Below are positions 51,401 through 63,400 of a DNA stretch of 64,000 bases, one piece after another (the first letter of the stretch is position 1; each line of letters begins with the position of its first letter). The DNA comes from Apostichopus japonicus (lineage: Eukaryota > Echinodermata > Holothuroidea > Aspidochirotida > Stichopodidae). Location: positions 21,341,699 through 21,405,698 of the forward strand of contig NC_092563.1 in NCBI RefSeq assembly GCF_037975245.1, written 5' to 3'. The translations under genes and the position numbers were made by a program. The notes under the pieces were generated by a model. The model had not been told where the DNA came from. It saw only the letters and a list, made by a program, of their open reading frames with translations, and did not search any database.

Positions 51401-54400
51401 AAAGCTTTGCATCCACGGCCCCTCTATGCTGATTCGTACTAGGTCAGGACGGCTACCTAAGGATTCAATCCCCTGTAGGGACATGTCATTAGTGGTATCG
51501 TTGGGAAGGTTAAAGTGTCCTCCAACTGGGGTCTCAGTCTTCATGGTGTTGACTGTGGATATGTAACCATAAAATCGCCTCTAAGGGTGGATTTGGTTTC
51601 GCCAACATACTGGATGCCCTACCATATTGAAATGTCTGTTAAGTCTTGTAGAGTTTAAACTCTACAAGACTGGACTAACATTTCAAGATGGTAGGGGTCC
51701 CCACCGCAAAATGAAATTTAACCAAACGGTTAAGCCAGGAAATACCTCTTTATTTGTTTATGTGCTTGTGTATTGTGTAGCAAAGTTGATGGAAAAAAAT
51801 TTCAGTTTGTTTAAGAAAAATCCTGTCATTGTTATCTGACAAACAGTTACTCATTTTTTACAAGTGAGTTTTTGTTGGAAAATGAAAGTCAAAGGTGGAC
51901 ATGTTATCAAACCTTTATTCAGGTGTATGGATAATAACAAAACACATGTAAACTTCACAGTAGGTCAGCAGAGGAGGGAACACATCTCTTTAATACTATT
52001 GTTTTTATTTGAAGTTGGTTTAGTACATGTACTGAGTTCATGCTGGAACTTATTTTATATAGGTAGTAATACTTTAAGGGGTAAGTCTTTGGATAAAATA
52101 TTTTCAAGCAATCATTTTCTAATGTGTAGCATTAGATACAGCTGCAAGCACCTGATGTTTGCACAGAAGTAACTAATGTTGTATTTTATTAAGAGGGTTA
52201 ACCTGTATTGTAATTGTTTAAGAGATCGTGCTATCAATGGGTCTGTCCTTTAACAAAAAAACTCATCTCTTTACTCAGTAATTCATTGTCTATGTACATA
52301 TTGTACATAGACAATGAAGCCTGCACAGGAATGATTAAGCTTTGAAGTGGATAAACTTTTCACAGTTTGTTCATCAAGTTTAGTAGATGAACTATGACTA
52401 ACTTTATCATTAACAGTCTAAGATTTTTGGAGAAAAACTGAGTTATCGCATTCTGTTACCAGAAAAGGAGGTAGGAGAACACTTTTGTGCATTATTACTC
52501 TCCATTTTCTAGTAAAGAACATAAGATGACACCTTATTATGTCTCATGCGGGATTATTGAAACAGCTGTTAGCCACTGTTGTCTCTTTCTATGATAATTA
52601 CTCTACTGAATAGAATAACCATTATCCCTGCTTGTAATTTTTGTTTCAAATAAGAACCAGTTACCTCAATATTTGCCTTTATAATGTTTCTTTTTCCTCA
52701 GTGGACAATATACCACCTGTGGTCAGCTGCATCAATGATATAACACAAGAGATACCGCTAAATAGCTTTGGTTTTGTGGTAGAGTTTACAGAGCCAACAG
52801 CTACAGACAATTCAGGAACAGCATCAGTTCTGTCAGCTACACGAAGACCTGGACAGTTCTTTCAGACAGGAACAACAACAGTGACTTACATCTTTGCAGA
52901 TCCAAGTGGGAACACAGCTGATTGTGTTTTTGATATCATAGTAGTGGAGGGTAAGTTAACCTGTGCTTGTTTGTCAATATTAATATTACATAGTGTAAAA
53001 GATGTATATTCATTCCATTTTGTGATTAGGACAAGTTTTGATGACTTATAGCATGACTTTGATGGAGTAAAGACAGGACATAGAAGTGTTAATGAAGGAA
53101 GTGTATGATGTTCCTGTTTATTTGTTCTTAGAACCAGTTAAAGTATTCATACCAAGTACTCATGTAGTTTGCTTAAGAAACGGTTTAGTAATCTTGACAG
53201 AGCTATTTTCATAGATAGATATAAGTCATGACAGTAAAAAATGTGCTTATCAGTTAGCAACTGAAAATATCACTTGATTCTATGCATAGCTTAAAGTTGT
53301 GAAAATGGATATTTAGTAAGCTGATACATCTTACATTTAATAACCTTTTAGTTATTTTGAAGCAGTTAATAATCACATTGATATTTCAATATAGTTTCAC
53401 CAGATCAGTTATAATTCTGAGCATTTGGGGTGATCAAAGCCCTTCTTTCTATCAGAATTCATTGGGATACACCTAGGAAATATTGGTGTTTAGCATTGGT
53501 ATGCTATGAAACCTAGTTTTGCTATGAAAACAGATAACTACTGAGAATCATCATTTCAGCACTTTGACATGAGTTTGTTCAATATCTCAGAATACTGTCA
53601 CAATTTGTGACTTTTTTACTTCAGGCCCTGGCATTAGCCACTTCAAGAAAATTCATTAATTTTGAAAGTTTGAAATGATTTGTAATAGTTCAAGCAAGTT
53701 CCTTTAGCTTTTAGACTCTTCCTTTGATCTTTTCAGTTAATGATACACCACCTGATGTTACATGCATACAAGACATCACAAGAATAGTGACAATTGACAG
53801 CACTGGTACCACTGTGTCTTGGACTGAGCCAACAGCTACTGATAACTCAGGAGTTGTTTCTCTTCAGTCTAGAAGTCATGCACCTGGAGACTTTTTCAGC
53901 CCAGGAACAACACAAGTGACATACATCTTTGTTGACCCAAGTGGACAAACAGCCAATTGCATTTTTACTGTCACAGTTACTCCAGGTATGTGTACAATCC
54001 TATAATAGCTTAAGATTTAAAGCTGTTGGCAGAGAAAAACACCTTTATCGGTAACGTTGTGCTAATAAATGACAAGATCACTGTGATGTGAGACACCTTA
54101 CACTGATAACTCTACTTGAAATCAAAGCTAGACATCTGCAGTCTCCAAAACAGAATTTTGTCTTTCCATATTTTAGAGGACAATGTCCCTCCAGTTGTAA
54201 GCTGTATTCCAGATGTGACTGAAACAACACCATTAGGAACAGGCGGAAGAACTGTCTTATTTACAGAGCCAACAGCAACCAATGACTCTGGAGCTGTTTC
54301 TCTTCAGCAAAGAACCCATGGTCCAGGAACCTTCTTTAGTTCAGGAGTAACACAAGTAACTTATATCTTTGTTGATCCCGCTGGAAACACTGCTGAATGT

Positions 54401-57400
54401 ACATTCAGGGTCATTGTCACTGAAAGTAAGTCTTTTTAAATACAAATTATTAAAATATGAGCCTTATTGCTCCACAATACAAATCACCCTCAATGATTGT
54501 GTTGCTGATATAGTAGATGGAAATGATTTTGAAGAAAGCATCATCAGTTTGTCTGAAGTACTTTAACAGCTTTTAAACTTTTTAATTTCTATATCAGCCA
54601 AATCTAAGTTGATTTATTTATACTATATGCTTAGTTTAAAATGAAATTAAACTGACAATTTCCTTGCTCTTTCAAAGTCAATTTGAAGCAAATTCTTGAT
54701 GTTATATTACAACTGGCACTCTGTGTAAAATATATGCTCTTAGCAAAAATACTTAATTCAAAGTTGAGTTGCCAATTTGATTAAAAATTTCAACTTTTAA
54801 ATCTTCAGTTGACGGAGTACCACCAGTGATAGCTTGTGTAGGACTAGATGTAACAGAGACCATACCTCTGAATGGATTTGGCACTACCGTCCAATTCCGT
54901 GAACCTACTGCTACTGATAACTCTGGGACTGCAAATTTCCAATCAAGAACACACACCCCTGGTCAATTCTTCCAGAGTGGAACCACAGAAGTAACATATG
55001 TGTTTATAGATCCATCAGGAAATACAGCCCAGTGTTCATTTAACATCATCATTACTGAAGGTATGTCATAGCTTTGTTGTCCTTTCTCTATGTAATGAAT
55101 ACAACTGTCACCTTTATCAGTTTTTCCTACTAGCTTTGAACTAGATCTATGCTATAGTCTCAAGCAAGAATTGACATGTGACATTTAACAACCTGGCTAC
55201 TGAGGTCAGCTTTCAAGGAGATTTGATAAAAATGGCTAATTGCTCAAAATTGCCAAAGATAAAGATTTATGCGTTAAGTTATATAAATACAGATGCACTA
55301 TCATTGATTGGTGTCTCAGAAAAAGTACAGTAAGCAGCATCTAAATGGTTAACTTTGTCTGCCAATGACTATTTGTCTGGAAATGAAGTAAATTGAACTT
55401 GACGACAGTTTCAAATGTATCAAGTGAAGTCTTTGCTTAGCTAAAAGGGGAGCATGTGAAGGTTATCTGAGATCAGATGGAGACAAACATTTACTCAATA
55501 TTTACAAGTGAGTGTTTTTGGAGAATGAAAGTCAAAAGTGGACATGTTATCAAAACTTTATTCAAATGGTCGTATGAATAGGAACAAAAGACATGTAAAC
55601 CTCACATTAGGTCAGCAGAGGAAGGAACACTTCTCTTTGATTCTAATGTTTTTTATTGAAGTTGGTTCAGACAGTGCATGTACTGAGCTCATGCTGGTAC
55701 TTATATTATATAGGTAGTAATTTTTTTCTTCATTTTAGGGGGGTTAGTCATTGGATAAAATATTTATATGAGTGATCTTTTTCTGATGTGTAGCATTAGA
55801 TACAGTTGCACACACCTGATGGTTACACAGAAATAACCAATGTTGCATGTAGGCTAAATAAGAGGTTTAACCTGTATCGTAACTGTTTAAGAGATTGTGC
55901 TATCCATGGGTCTGTCCTTTAACATGACCTCTTTTCATATTATTTTGATATTAAAGCCTGTACAGGAATGAGTAAGCTTTGAAATAGATGAACCTTTCAC
56001 AGTTTGCTACATCGGCTTAGTAGCTGAGCTACTGATCATTAAAAGTCTTAGGTTTTTGGGTAGAACTGAGTTATCACATTCGGTAACCAGAAAAGGAGAT
56101 AAGAAAACACTATTGTGCATTATTACTCTACGTTGTCCAGTAAAGGAGATAAGATGAAACCTTATTATGTCTCATGCAGGGTTATTTGAAACAGCTGTTA
56201 GCCACTGTTGTCTCTTTCTATGATAATTACTCTACTGTATAGAATTACCATTACCCCTGCTAGTAATTATTGTTTCAAAAAAGAACAAGTGATCTCAATA
56301 TTGGACTTTATAATGTTTCTTTTTCCTCAGTGGACAATATACCACCTGTGGTCAGCTGCATCAGTGATATTACGCGAGAGATACCGCTAAATAGCTTTGG
56401 TGTTGTGGTAGACTTTACAGAGCCAACAGCTACAGACAATTCAGGAACAGCATCAGTTCTGTCAGCTACACGAAGACCTGGACAGTTCTTTCAGACAGGA
56501 ACAACAACAGTGACTTACATCTTTGCAGATCCAAGTGGGAACACAGCTGATTGTGTTTTTGATATCATAGTAGTGGAGGGTAAGTTAACCTGTGCTTGTT
56601 TGTCAATATTAATATTACATAGTGTAAAAGATGTATATTCATTCCATTTTGTGATTAGGACAAGTTTTGATGACTTATAGCATGACTTTGATGGAGTAAA
56701 GACAGGACATAGAAGTGTTAATGAAGGAAGTGTATGATGTTCCTGTTTATTTGTTCTTAGAACCAGTTAAAGTATTCATACCAAGTACTCATGTAGTTTG
56801 CTTAAGAAACGGTTTAGTAATCTTGACAGAGCTATTTTCATAGATAGATATAAGTCATGACAGTAAAAAATGTGCTTATCAGTTAGCAACTGAAAATATC
56901 ACTTGATTCTATGCATAGCTTAAAGTTGTGAAAATGGATATTTAGTAAGCTGACACATCTTACATTTAATAACCTTTTAGTTATTTTGAAGCAGTTAATA
57001 ATCACATTGATATTTCTATATAGTTTCACCAGATCAGTTATAATTCTGAGCATTTGGGGTGATCAAAGCCCTTCTTTCTATCAGAATTCATTGGGATACA
57101 CCTAGGAAATATTGGTGCTTAGCATTGGTATGCTATGAAACCTAGTTTTGCTATGAAAACAGATAACTACTGAGAATCATCATTTCAGCACTTTGACATG
57201 AGTTTTTAATAGTTCAAGCAAGTTCCTTTAGCTTTTAGACTCTTCCTTTGATCTTTTCAGTTAATGATACACCACCTGATGTTACATGCATACAAGACAT
57301 CACAAGAATAGTGACAATTGACAGCACTGGTACCACTGTGTCTTGGACTGAGCCAACAGCTACTGATAACTCAGGAGTTGTTTCTCTTCAGTCTAGAAGT

Positions 57401-60400
57401 CATGCACCTGGAGACTTTTTCAGCCCAGGAACAACACAAGTGACATACATCTTTGTTGACCCAAGTGGACAAACAGCCAATTGCATTTTTACTGTCACAG
57501 TTACTCCAGGTATGTGTACAATCCTATAATAGCTTAAGATTTAAAGCTGTTGGCAGAGAAAAACACCTTTATCGGTAACGTTGTGCTAATAAATGACAAG
57601 ATCACTGTGATGTGAGACACCTTACACTGATAACTCTACTTGAAATCAAAGCTAGACATCTGCAGTCTCCAAAACAGAATTTTGTCTTTCCATTTTTTAG
57701 AGGACAATGTCCCTCCAGTTGTAAGCTGTATTCCAGATGTGACTGAAACAACACCATTAGGAACAGGCGGAAGAACTGTCTTATTTACAGAGCCAACAGC
57801 AACCAATGACTCTGGAGCTGTTTCTCTTCAGCAAAGAACCCATGGTCCAGGAACCTTCTTTAGTTCAGGAGTAACACAAGTAACTTATATCTTTGTTGAT
57901 CCCGCTGGAAACACTGCTGAATGTACATTCAGGGTCATTGTCACTGAAAGTAAGTCTTTTTAAATACAAATTATTAAAATATGAGCCTTATTGCTCCACA
58001 ATACAAATCACCCTCAATGACTGTGTTGCTGATATAGTAGATGGAAATGATTTTGAAGAAAGCATCATCAGTTTGTCTGAAGTACTTTAACAGCTTTTAA
58101 ACTTTTTAATTTCTATATCAGCCAAATCTAAGTTGATTTATTTATACTATATGCTTAGTTTAAAATGAAATTAAACTGACAATTTCCTTGCTCTTTCAAA
58201 GTCAATTTGAAGCAAATTCTTGATGTTATATTACAACTGGCACTCTGTGTAAAATATATGCTCTTAGCAAAAATACTTAATTCAAAGTTGAGTTGCCAAT
58301 TTGATTAAAAATTTCAACTTTTAAATCTTCAGTTGACGGAGTACCACCAGTGATAGCTTGTGTAGGACTAGATGTAACAGAGACCATACCTCTGAATGGA
58401 TTTGGCACTACCGTCCAATTCCGTGAACCTACTGCTACTGATAACTCTGGGACTGCAAATTTCCAATCAAGAACACACACCTCTGGTCAATTCTTCCAGA
58501 GTGGAACCACAGAAGTAACATATGTGTTTATAGATCCATCAGGAAATACAGCCCAGTGTTCATTTAACATCATCATTACTGAAGGTATGTCATAGCTTTG
58601 TTGTCCTTTCTCTATGTAATGAATACAACTGTCACCTTTATCAGTTTTTCCTACTAGCTTTGACATAGATCTATGCTATAGTCTCAAGCAAGAATTGACA
58701 TGTGACATTTAACAACCTGGCTACTGAGGTCAGCTTTCAAGGAGATTTGATAAAAATGGCTAATTGCTCAAAATTGCCAAAGATAAAGATTTATGCGTTA
58801 AGTTATATAAATACAGATGCACTATCATTGATTGGTGTCTCAGAAAAAGTACAGTAAGCAGCATCTAAAGGGTTAACTTTGTCTGCCAATGACTATTTGT
58901 CTGGAAATGAAGTAAATTGAACTTGACGACAGTTTCAAATGTATCAAGTGAAGTCTTTGCTTAGCTAAAAGGGGAGCATGTGAAGGTTATCTGAGATCAG
59001 ATGGAGACAAACATTTACTCAATATTTACAAGTGAGTGTTGTTGGAGAATGAAAGTCAAAAGTGGACATGTTATCAAAACTTTATTCAAATGGTCGTATG
59101 AATAGGAACAAAAGACATGTAAACCTCACATTAGGTCAGCAGAGGAAGGAACACTTCTCTTTGATTCTAATGTTTTTATTGAAGTTGGTTCAGACAGTGC
59201 ATGTACTGAGCTCATGCTGGTACTTATATTATATAGGTAGTAATTTTTTTCTTCATTTTAGGGGGGTTAGTCATTGGATAAAATATTTATATGAGTGATC
59301 TTTTTCTGATGTGTAGCATTAGATACAGTTGCACACACCTGATGGTTACACAGAAATAACCAATGTTGCATGTAGGCTAAATAAGAGGTTTAACCTGTAT
59401 CATAACTGTTTAAGAGATTGTGCTCTCCATGGGTCTGTCCTTTAACATGACCTCTTTTCATATTATTTTGATATTAAAGCCTGTACAGGAATGAGTAAGC
59501 TTTGAAATAGATGAACCTTTCACAGTTTGCTACATCGGCTTAGTAGCTGAGCTACTGATCATTAAAAGTCTTAGGTTTTTGGGTAGAACTGAGTTATCAC
59601 ATTCGGTTACCAGAAAAGGAGATAAGAAAACACTTTCGTGCATTATTACTCTACGTTGTCCAGTAAAGGAGATAAGATGAAACCTTATTATGTCTCATGC
59701 AGGGTTATTTGAAACAGCTGTTAGCCACTGTTGTCTCTTTCTATGATAATTACTCTACTGTATAGAATTACCATTACCCCTGCTAGTAATTATTGTTTCA
59801 AAAAAGAACAAGTGATCTCAATATTGGACTTTATAATGTTTCTTTTTCCTCAGTGGACAATATACCACCTGTGGTCAGCTGCATCAGTGGTATTACGCGA
59901 GAGATACCGCTAATTAGCTTTGGTGTTGTGGTAGACTTTACAGAGCCAACAGCTACAGACAATTCAGGAACAGCATCAGTTCTGTCAGCTACACGAAGAC
60001 CTGGACAGTTCTTTCAGACAGGAACAACAACAGTGACTTACATCTTTGCAGATCCAAGTGGGAACACAGCTGATTGTGTTTTTGATATCATAGTAGTGGA
60101 GGGTAAGTTAACCTGTGCTTGTTTGTCAATATTAATATTACATAGTGTAAAAGATGTATATTCATTCCATTTTGTGATTAGGACAAGTTTTGATGACTTA
60201 TAGCATGACTTTGATGGAGTAAAGACAGGACATAGAAGTGTTAATGAAGGAAGTGTATGATGTTCCTGTTTATTTGTTCTTAGAACCAGTTAAAGTATTC
60301 ATACCAAGTACTCATGTAGTTTGCTTAAGAAACGGTTTAGTAATCTTGACAGAGCTATTTTCATAGATAGATATAAGTCATGACAGTAAAAAATGTGCTT

Positions 60401-63400
60401 ATCAGTTAGCAACTGAAAATATCACTTGATTCTATGCATAGCTTAAAGTTGTGAAAATGGATATTTAGTAAGCTGGTACATCTTACATTTAATAACCTTT
60501 TAGTTATTTTTTGAAGCAGTTAATAATCACATTGATATTTCTATATAGTTTCACCAGATCAGTTATAATTCTGAGCATTTGGGGTGATCAAAGCCCTTCT
60601 TTCTATCAGAATTCATTGGGATACACCTAGGAAATATTGGTGTTTAGCATTGGTATGCTATGAAACCTAGTTTTGCTATGAAAACAGATAACTACTGAGA
60701 ATCATCATTTCAGCACTTTGACATGAGTTTGTTCAATATCTCAGAATACTGTCACAATTTGTGACTTTTTTACTTCAGGCCCTGGCATTAGCCACTTCAA
60801 GAAAATTCATTAATTTTGAAAGTTTGAAATGATTTTTAATAGTTCAAGCAAGTTCCTTTAGCTTTTAGACTCTTCCTTTGATCTTTTCAGTTAATGATAC
60901 ACCACCTGATGTTACATGCATACAAGACATCACAAGAATAGTGACAATTGACAGCACTGGTACCACTGTGTCTTGGACTGAGCCAACAGCTACTGATAAC
61001 TCAGGAGTTGTTTCTCTTCAGTCTAGAAGTCATGCACCTGGAGACTTTTTCAGCCCAGGAACAACACAAGTGACATACATCTTTGTTGACCCAAGTGGAC
61101 AAACAGCCAATTGCATTTTTACTGTCACAGTTACTCCAGGTATGTGTACAATCCTATAATAGCTTAAGATTTAAAGCTGTTGGCAGAGAAAAACACCTTT
61201 ATCGGTAACGTTGTGCTAATAAATGACAAGATCACTGTGATGTGAGACACCTTACACTGATAACTCTACTTGAAATCAAAGCTAGACATCTGCAGTCTCC
61301 AAAACAGAATTTTGTCTTTCCATTTTTTAGAGGACAATGTCCCTCCAGTTGTAAGCTGTATTCCAGATGTGACTGAAACAACACCATTAGGAACAGGCGG
61401 AAGAACTGTCTTATTTACAGAGCCAACAGCAACCAATGACTCTGGAGCTGTTTCTCTTCAGCAAAGAACCCATGGTCCAGGAACCTTCTTTAGTTCAGGA
61501 GTAACACAAGTAACTTATATCTTTGTTGATCCCGCTGGAAACACTGCTGAATGTACATTCAGGGTCATTGTCACTGAAAGTAAGTCTTTTTAAATACAAA
61601 TTATTAAAATATGAGCCTTATTGCTCCACAATACAAATCACCCTCAATGACTGTGTTGCTGATATAGTAGATGGAAATGATTTTGAAGAAAGCATCATCA
61701 GTTTGTCTGAAGTACTTTAACAGCTTTTAAACTTTTTAATTTCTATATCAGCCAAATCTAAGTTGATTTATTTATACTATATGCTTAGTTTAAAATGAAA
61801 TTAAACTGACAATTTCCTTGCTCTTTCAAAGTCAATTTGAAGCAAATTCTTGATGTTATATTACAACTGGCACTCTGTGTAAAATATATGCTCTTAGCAA
61901 AAATACTTAATTCAAAGTTGAGTTGCCAATTTGATTAAAAATTTCAACTTTAAAATCTTCAGTTGACGGAGTACCACCAGTGATAGCTTGTGTAGGACTA
62001 GATGTAACAGAGACCATACCTCTGAATGGATTTTGCACTACCGTCCAATTCCGTGAACCTACTGCTACTGATAACTCTGGGACTGCAAATTTCCAATCAA
62101 GAACACACACCTCTGGTCAATTCTTCCAGAGTGGAACCACAGAAGTAACATATGTGTTTATAGATCCATCAGGAAATACAGCCCAGTGTTCATTTAACAT
62201 CATCATTACTGAAGGTATGTCATAGCTTTGTTGTCCTTTCTCTATGTAATGAATACAACTGTCACCTTTATCAGTTTTTCCTACTAGCTTTGAACTAGAT
62301 CTATGCTATAGTCTCAAGCAAGAATTGACATGTGACATTTAACAACCTGGCTACTGAGGTCAGCTTTCAAGGAGATTTGATAAAAATGGCTAATTGCTCA
62401 AAATTGCCAAAGATAAAGATTTATGCGTTAAGTTATATAAATACAGATGCACTATCATTGATTGGTGTCTCAGAAAAAGTACAGTAAGCAGCATCTAAAG
62501 GGTTAACTTTGTCTGCCAATGACTATTTGTCTGGAAATGAAGTAAATTGAACTTGACGACAGTTTCAAATGTATCAAGTGAAGTCTTTGCTTAGCTAAAA
62601 GGGGAGCATGTGAAGGTTATCTGAGATCAGATGGAGACAAACATTTACTCAATATTTACAAGTGAGTGTTGTTGGAGAATGAAAGTCAAAAGTGGACATG
62701 TTATCAAAACTTTATTCAAATGGTCGTATGAATAGGAACAAAAGACATGTAAACCTCACATTAGGTCAGCAGAGGAAGGAACACTTCTCTTTGATTCTAA
62801 TGTTTTTATTGAAGTTGGTTCAGACAGTGCATGTACTGAGCTCATGCTGGTACTTATATTATATAGGTAGTAATTTTTTTTCTTCATTTTAGGGGGGTTA
62901 GTCATTGGATAAAATATTTATATGAGTGATCTTTTTCTGATGTGTAGCATTAGATACAGTTGCACACACCTGATGGTTACACAGAAATAACCAATGTTGC
63001 ATGTAGGCTAAATAAGAGGTTTAACCTGTATCATAACTGTTTAAGAGATTGTGCTCTCCATGGGTCTGTCCTTTAACATGACCTCTTTTCATATTATTTT
63101 GATATTAAAGCCTGTACAGGAATGAGTAAGCTTTGAAATAGATGAACCTTTCACAGTTTGCTACATCGGCTTAGTAGCTGAGCTACTGATCATTAAAAGT
63201 CTTAGGTTTTTGGGTAGAACTGAGTTATCACATTCGGTTACCAGAAAAGGAGATAAGAAAACACTTTCGTGCATTATTACTCTACGTTGTCCAGTAAAGG
63301 AGATAAGATGAAACCTTATTATGTCTCATGCAGGGTTATTTGAAACAGCTGTTAGCCACTGTTGTCTCTTTCTATGATAATTACTCTACTGTATAGAATT

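Larger units (their letters stand above)
48260..51625 (-). mobile_element. Broken Penelope-like retroelement
   Basis: Read on the minus strand, the order is: the last part of a GIY-YIG endonuclease (51625-51353), a pyrimidine-rich stretch (51350-51120), a coiled-coil-like N-terminal frame (51117-50716), a Penelope N-terminal part (50246-49623) and a reverse transcriptase (49619-48633), with decayed C-terminal sequence to about 48460. At least four frame breaks or stops separate these. Endonuclease remains upstream, not downstream, of the reverse transcriptase fit a partial tandem (pLTR-type) arrangement. It lies in the intron between 48204 and 52702, antisense to the host gene. Confidence 0.85.

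Noticed and set aside
48260-51625. Assignment to the permuted (N-terminal GIY-YIG) Penelope-like clade
   Set aside because: The endonuclease fragment ends with P-H-G-L-N...stop, as at the C-terminus of canonical elements, so a partial tandem insertion is simpler. Kept only as an alternative.
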